A DNA stretch of 64,000 nucleotides from Watersipora subatra (lineage: Eukaryota; Bryozoa; Gymnolaemata; Cheilostomatida; Watersiporidae): contig NC_088708.1 of the NCBI RefSeq assembly GCF_963576615.1, positions 29,705,191 to 29,769,190 on the forward strand, written 5' to 3'. Below the pieces are notes generated by a model, which saw only the letters and a program-made list of their open reading frames with translations, ran no database searches and was not told the DNA's origin. Shown here piece by piece: positions 59,701-64,000 of this stretch (positions are counted from its first letter, which is position 1; the number at the start of each line of letters is the position of its first letter). The translations under genes were made by a program, and so were the position numbers.

Positions 59701-62041
59701 CTTTGTCACCATGATAATTTTAACATGCACGAGTGTTGCACTGCACACTGTTGATAGTATTGCACATTTACCTGCACATTTACCTGCACTTTTCTCTCAG
59801 TTCTCCGTCCAGAGTCTAAGCACTCACGTGCTTTGACTTCGTGAGTCAATAATATTAATAGATCGCTGTCTTGTTAACTTTTCCTTTTGTAATTTCTATC
59901 ACTCTATGTAGAGCTTGTATCACTCTATGTAAAGCACTATTGCTTTATGCTCTATGTATTGGATCGCTCTATGTAAATTATGGGTCACTCTGTGTAGGGC
60001 ACATATCACTGTGTAAAGCGCGTATCACTCTATGTAAAGCACAAATCACTTTATGTAGAGCATGTATCACTCTGTGTAGAGCACAAATCACTCTGTGTAG
60101 AACACCTATAACTCTATCTAGAGCACATATCTCTCTGTCTAGAGCACATATCAATCTGTGTAGAACACATATTACTCTGTGAAAAGCGCATATCACTCTG
60201 GAGAGCACATATCACTCTGTATAGAGCATGTATCACTCAGTATAGAGCTCGTATCACTCTGTGTAGAGCACGTATCACTCTATGCAAAGCACACATCACT
60301 CTATCTAGAGCACATGTCGCTCTGTGTAAAGCACATATCTCTCTGTCTAGAGCACATATTACTCTGTGTAAAGCACACATCTCTCGGTGTAAAGCACATC
60401 TCAGTCTGTGTACAGCACATATCATTCTATGTAGAGCATGAATCACTCTATGTAGAGCACATATCACTCTATGTAGAGCACCTGTCACTCTATGTAGAGC
60501 ACCTGTCACTCTATCTAGAGCACCTATCACTCTGTGTAGAGCACATATGAGTTGTTTGATGTCACTTCTTGCTAGGCAATCAGGCAGTCACTCTGTTTGT
60601 TACAGATTGGTTGTTCCAATGAGCACTGAACCACACCTAGCCTCTGAGCATCATCTCAATGTACCGTCAGACTTGCATATAGACAGCGAGTCTGACGATT
60701 CTTTAAATGGTGTGGCGGGTAGTTCGGGGGTCATAACATCACATACACAAGTAGATCAGAGCAATGCTCCAATCACATCGCAGTCACTCGCAGCCGTTAT
60801 TGTTGCGAGTAGCGAAGCAGTTTGCTCGGCACCAGGTACTAAAGCTGCATGCTGCATGATTACCAACCAATAGAACCTTATCACTTCACTTGTGTAACCC
60901 TAACCGCAATTCTAAAAGTGCCACCATACCCGGCTGTTGTAATCTAGTAGTCGCCTTGCAAAACCGTCTCATTTCCACGAGACTATCTGGGCGTCAACCG
61001 CTGCTACTTCCAGTTGAATATTCTTGTTGCATGCACTAAATTGTCTGTCCGTTCAAATTTGTGGTTGTGGAAATCTAGCAGCAAGGTTTGTCTAAGTAAA
61101 GCCATGTTGCCTCTAGGCATTGTCGATGTCTTTCATAACCTTCGAATAGAGCGGTCACCTTGGTGTTGGGACAACTCCACTAACTCCATTTTTCATCGGC
61201 CAATAGAAACACGGACTAAAGCTGCTGCTCGTTATGCTTTCTGCTGCAGCAGACATGGGATGATTTACCAATCAGTCCAACTTTAGTTTGCCTTTTGATT
61301 CACATCGATTTTAGCGTCTGCAACTATCATTTCCAAGGTTCTAACACAAGGGAAGTTAGACATAAACTCTAGAGTGAGCATGCATGCTTGCCTTGCTTCA
61401 TGGAATATTATAACTGTACCATAACCAACGCCTGTTACTACTGCTGAGCTCTCATTATATGGGGTGTATACATTTGCGTATACACAGGTGCGCGCTTACC
61501 TTTGTGCTTCGTTGCATCCTTTCAGTGTATTGCTCATATTGTACAATATTGTGAACTCTCATCTGATTGTGCGCATTTTCAAAGCAGCAGGTAAGTGATA
61601 CGTTCCTCTTCTTGTTCTACTATCATGTATGTCACAATCGTGACTACTTGCAGACGAAAGAAGAAATGCATCAGATTCATGACAGGGGATCCAAATGCCG
61701 ATGAGCATACCGATAAAGAAGATGAGGAGGATGACGACGATGATATGGATAACAACAATAGTCTGAGCGCAAGGGCTGCGGGTAGTGATAGTGATGACTC
61801 ATCTCAGACTGGTTATGACAGTTCGGAGTGTGGAGGAGTGTCATCATCCTTGCTAAACCCAGATAGTCACATGATTGCGTCCACTAGTCATAAGCATAGC
61901 ATCGGAGGCATTCTGGGAATTCCTTGTCCTTCTGGATTAACTGCTCATACTTCTAATTTAAGTCACAATTCTCAGTCTACGAATCGAGTCCAAGACTCGT
62001 CTGCACTTTCCAGTAGCCAACCTGCCATACACGCCACATGA
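38766..62041 (+). CDS. TCF7L2-like: TCF/LEF transcription factor (TCF7L2/pangolin type), 10 exons
   Basis: Exons: 38766-38912, 40346-40394, 41525-41610, 47824-47923, 50159-50243, 52379-52570, 53167-53353, 57673-57835, 59500-59572 and 61654-62041, GT-AG in matching phase, 489 residues. The beta-catenin-binding N-terminus (about 8-30) has [10 protein letters not shown] and DEGEQEEQ. The middle is rich in Pro and Ser. The HMG box covers about 243-317 ([44 protein letters not shown]), followed by the nuclear signal KRKKRRRE. The C-clamp has cysteines 344, 357, 360 and 366 ([23 protein letters not shown]). The acidic/Ser-rich tail has [10 protein letters not shown]. The protein binds Wnt response elements and recruits beta-catenin or co-repressors. 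Exons 4-6 are less conserved and rest on phase and splice sites. A poly(A) signal candidate lies at 62652-62657. Confidence 0.93.
39552..39852 (+). repeat. Repeat G, copy 1 (TCF intron 1)
   Basis: About 300 bp match 44324-44648 in the same orientation. Shared blocks include CTGCCATGTAAAAGCAATTA, TAACTCTACGAAAACAATTT, AAATGTTCAGCCTTAAA and GAGTCTTCCTGCT. No inverted termini or poly(A) tail are evident. Confidence 0.85.
42772..42795 (+). repeat. tRNA-Pro-like D-arm fragment
   Basis: TAGCTCGTTGGTCTAATGG closely matches the 5' part of tRNA-Pro, including the A box. The downstream half is not recognisable, so this is at most a SINE or tRNA relic. Confidence 0.3.
44324..44648 (+). repeat. Repeat G, copy 2 (TCF intron 3)
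   Basis: The partner of 39552-39852, in the same orientation and slightly longer through small insertions. Confidence 0.85.
48703..48741. repeat. 9-bp tandem repeat (GCAGTAACT), about 4 copies
   Basis: A short array in TCF intron 4. The last unit is inverted at its end (GCAGTTACT), so it can form a small hairpin. Confidence 0.8.
49847..50093. repeat. 26-bp minisatellite, about 9 copies, just upstream of TCF exon 5
   Basis: Units have the form GTATGTAGAGGTTTGACTAT. They become more diverged toward the left. The array ends about 65 bp before exon 5. Confidence 0.85.
50336..50453. repeat. 37-bp tandem repeat, about 3 copies, just downstream of TCF exon 5
   Basis: Each unit contains TCTTCTAGGTACACTAG, a pyrimidine-AG followed by GT that resembles both a 3' and a 5' splice site. 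The copies are almost identical. Confidence 0.85.
54020..54445. mobile_element. Foldback MITE sharing a core with copies A and B
   Basis: Arms of about 150 bp (54030-54172 and about 54290-54440) are imperfect complements, for example AGATTTTATCAGAAAGTATC. The arm core, with GTTTGAGGTGA, CCAGGA and CAAAACTTGATCG, also occurs inside the TA-flanked elements at about 5490-5555 and 25105-25170. It lies in TCF intron 7. Confidence 0.7.
54446..57672. other. Remainder of TCF/LEF intron 7
   Basis: AT-rich DNA. Open frames here (54936-55145, 55454-55666 and 56621-56884 minus) show no recognisable motif. Confidence 0.45.
58714..59017. repeat. 25-bp minisatellite, about 12 copies
   Basis: The unit is CCTTGCCATTGAAACCTGCC plus five bases (GATTA). 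Copies vary at CCG/CTG and GAAA/TAAA. It lies in TCF intron 8, between HMG-box exon 8 and C-clamp exon 9. Confidence 0.92.
59885..60548. repeat. 21-bp satellite, about 32 copies, upstream of the alternative TCF exon
   Basis: The consensus unit is CACTCTATGTAGAGCACATA plus one base. Each unit contains the small inverted repeat CTCTA-TG-TAGAG. Because 21 is a multiple of three, the plus strand reads seven-residue repeats such as ITLCRAQ and SLYVEHI. It lies in the TCF intron and ends about 60 bp before exon 10a. Confidence 0.9.
60606..60873 (+). CDS. Alternative last exon 10a of TCF/LEF
   Basis: The acceptor TTTGTTACAG is followed by a frame that joins exon 9 in the right phase (AG+A = Arg), runs 89 codons and stops at TAG 60871-60873. 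It begins [15 protein letters not shown] and is Ser/Thr-rich with an acidic patch DSESDDS. Used in place of exon 10b (61654-62041), it gives a 449-residue protein whose C-clamp lacks RKKK and the fourth cysteine. An internal GTACTA donor is possible. Vertebrate TCF7 and TCF7L2 are known to vary the same region by splicing. The exon is inferred from sequence alone. Confidence 0.6.
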
Positions 62042-62832
62042 CCTTGACCACAATCACCAAGTCATTGAGCGTTATATTAGGCTTTTGCTAGTAAAAACCT
62101 TTATAGTAACTAGTCTACCCTTCATATTTTATTCTAATGCCATCATTTATGGTGATAGATTGCCAAACGCACTTACATATTATGCATAGAAAAAATAGGT
62201 GTCTTCACCTTCTGCCATGTAAAATTGTACATAATCAGTGCGAACTCTCAACGCACTGTCATTATTATCTTTCTTTTACATTTTTGTTGTATTTATGCAA
62301 TTTTATCATTGTATTACTTCATTGTACATGGTCTTACAATTTGTACAAGTTACTAGTTTACCGTGAATCTTAGTCCACAGGTCAATGAGTCTTATTTTGT
62401 TTTCTATATTGACCTAGTAGCTCAATTCAATTGCCTGCTCTGTTTTTATGAATGTTGTTAGTTAGTGCCGAATATTTTCAGGGCGCAAGATCGGCATAGC
62501 GGATGAAATTGATGCAGGCTTATGCACATCTCTGAGTAAGAAGTGTTTTAACAGGGAGAGAAGATATTTTTATACACAGTCTTTATTATTTCTCTCAAGG
62601 CACCACTTCGTGATGAATATACATGTACTTAAAATATCCTTTATCGTTTTTAATAAACTGCGCCATGATTATCATAGCTACCATTTTGTAGTCGTTTGTG
62701 ATGATGTTGGTATAAAAGGAAGTGAGGTTTAACAATCCTGGTGTTCTTATTATTGTGTAATAAATTAGCTTTCCATGCATTAAATGCAACAAACAGGCAG
62801 ACATGAACACTGTTGCTAAATATTCACCAGTA
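62042..62832. other. TCF/LEF and ERCC1 convergent 3' UTR region
   Basis: AATAAA on the plus strand at 62652-62657 is the first candidate signal after the TCF stop. AATAAA on the minus strand (TTTATT, 62582-62587) is the first after the ERCC1 stop. The signals cross, so the two mRNAs would overlap by roughly 100 bases. Confidence 0.5.
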
Positions 62833-63408
62833 TCATTCGGCATCGATATCATCATCAAATACATCAATAGTCATGTCTTCCGATGTTGGCACAAGTTCGT
62901 GTTTAGCACCCCCTAGTCGCTGCTTTAAAAACGGGCTTGTGAATGCCTGCTGAAGTCGTCTTGCTTTCACGGGGCCAATACCTGGGCAGAGACTTAGGGA
63001 ATCGACATCAGCATCGATTATCGCTTTGATAGTCTAAAAGCATCAATCGCATTCAGTTTACAGCTTTGATAAAAGAAAAGCTAGTTGGTCAACTGGTAAG
63101 CTGTATTAATATGAAACATGATCAATGAAGAATGATGCTGTTGATAACAGAATATACCTTGAATTTACTTAGCAGCGTTGTTACATCAGTTTTATTAACA
63201 CCTTTGATTGCAGTGAGAAACTCTGTCGCCTGAAATAAAGAGGATTTAAGATAACCATATTATCTTGATGATGCAGGTGGAACATGCCACATAATCCGTA
63301 CTATTTACCTGAGAGAGAAAGTCTGTCTTCGATTTAACCATGATATCTGTAGGAGGTTTGCTCTCGTAGGCTTTATATACCTCCAGATATCGCCCGGCTT
63401 CTTCATGG
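62833..63408 (-). CDS. ERCC1: ERCC1, 3' three exons (partial)
   Basis: Minus-strand exons 63408-63309, 63229-63158 and 63033-62833 join in phase to the last 123 residues or so. HEEAGRYLEVYKAYESKPP matches the end of the ERCC1 central domain (human PEEAGRYLETYKAYEQKP). ATEFLTAIKGVNKTDVTTLL and LCPGIGPVKARRLQQAF form the tandem helix-hairpin-helix domain that pairs with XPF. ERCC1-XPF is the 5' incision nuclease of nucleotide excision repair and acts on interstrand crosslinks. After the HhH region human ERCC1 ends at FLKVP, but this protein continues FLKQRLGGAKHELVP and a very acidic end (IDVFDDDIDAE). Upstream exons must lie beyond the right edge of the window. Confidence 0.92.
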
Positions 63409-64000
63409 CTACAAATTAATAGTACAAGAAACAAAATGGCAGATGACAGGGATGAGCGAATCTAATGTACGAAAACAAATACAAAAACGACTAGGTAAAA
63501 ATATCAGATGAAATATCAGATGGGTGGATAGCAAAAACGGGCAAATATGATTTGATAAAAAACATCAGTAAGTCGTTACCTGAATGCAAGGATCATTGTA
63601 CAGTCAGCGAGGATGCAAATCTTGGAAAGCTGATTCAGTTCATGGCTTATGTCCTGCTGCCTCTGAAATTTGTAGTTTCTCATAAAGAAATGATGGATTT
63701 TATTTATAAGTTATACACCAGTCTTTGTAGCCAACAAATGAACAAAAGTGGAGAATCTTTCGAACCAGTTTTGAAAGCAAACTAATAGGTTTTAAACAAG
63801 AGTGTCACAGAGGTTGAGATTAATCGGTAATTTATTAAATTAATTGCTATTAAGTAGGATTAAACTGTCCCTGTAGCGGCTACCAAAGTGGTGACATAGA
63901 TACGTCGCAGCATCAGTTTGTCAGCTGCCATTCCCCAGCACTACTATAGAATGCCTCCGTGTACTATATGATTAGCTAACGGCACTCTTCGCACACAGAT
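63409..64000. other. ERCC1 intron with an unrecognised plus-strand open frame
   Basis: On the plus strand 63552-63785 is open for 77 codons (contains LIQFMAYVLLPLKFVVSHKE and DFIYKLYTSLCSQ). A possible acceptor AACATCAG lies at about 63562-63569, so it could be a terminal exon of a gene on the plus strand or chance. I do not recognise it. No ERCC1 exon was found in this interval. Confidence 0.35.

Noticed and set aside
59871-60550. Seven-residue repeat proteins on both strands
   Set aside because: They are readings of the 21-bp satellite, and the frames shift where units gain or lose bases.
1-64000. Retroviral, LTR, Polinton or LINE copies
   Set aside because: I saw no reverse transcriptase, integrase, capsid or envelope-like motif in the open frames and no long direct terminal repeats. 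Old fragments could be missed without a search.

Overview
The window is nuclear DNA of an invertebrate animal. Genes are split by GT-AG introns, the DNA is AT-rich, and introns carry many MITE-like and tandem repeats. A TCF/LEF gene with a complete C-clamp, a DNAJB12/14 orthologue and short Ly6-type genes would fit a lophotrochozoan (mollusc, annelid or bryozoan grade), but the exact taxon is inference. I assembled seven genes by hand from reading phase and splice sites. All are complete except ERCC1.

Layout: RPL18 (+, 2401-8852) and a three-exon Ly6/uPAR-type GPI-anchored protein (-, 14319-9166) converge. The Ly6 gene diverges from DNAJB12/14 (+, 14823-19455). DNAJB12/14 converges on RPL34 (-, 27024-19896), and a palindromic poly(A) signal lies between them. 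RPL34 diverges from VTI1A (+, 27395-37350) across about 170 bp. TCF/LEF (+, 38766-62041) follows and converges on the 3' half of ERCC1 (-, 63408-62833).

Most of the DNA is intron. RPL18 intron 2 holds a TA-flanked element of about 2 kb with another element nested inside it. Ly6 intron 2 holds a decayed piggyBac transposase. RPL34 intron 3 (6.1 kb) holds a 3.1-kb TA-flanked DNA transposon with long inverted repeats and palindromic satellites. VTI1A and TCF introns carry minisatellites with units of 21, 25, 26, 33, 34 and 37 bp. I saw no retroviral, LTR, LINE or CRISPR features.

The genes do not form one pathway. They cover two ribosomal proteins (RPL18 and RPL34, both with pyrimidine-rich TOP-like starts), an ER-membrane J-protein, a Qb-SNARE, the nuclear effector of Wnt signalling and a DNA-repair endonuclease subunit. 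The observations I consider most worth testing are: two alternative last exons of TCF/LEF, one of which removes the fourth cysteine of the C-clamp; a GC-AG intron in DNAJB12/14 with an early stop and poly(A) signal just behind its donor; the shared palindromic poly(A) signal between DNAJB12/14 and RPL34; and a chain of perfect palindromes beside a duplicated RPL18 promoter.
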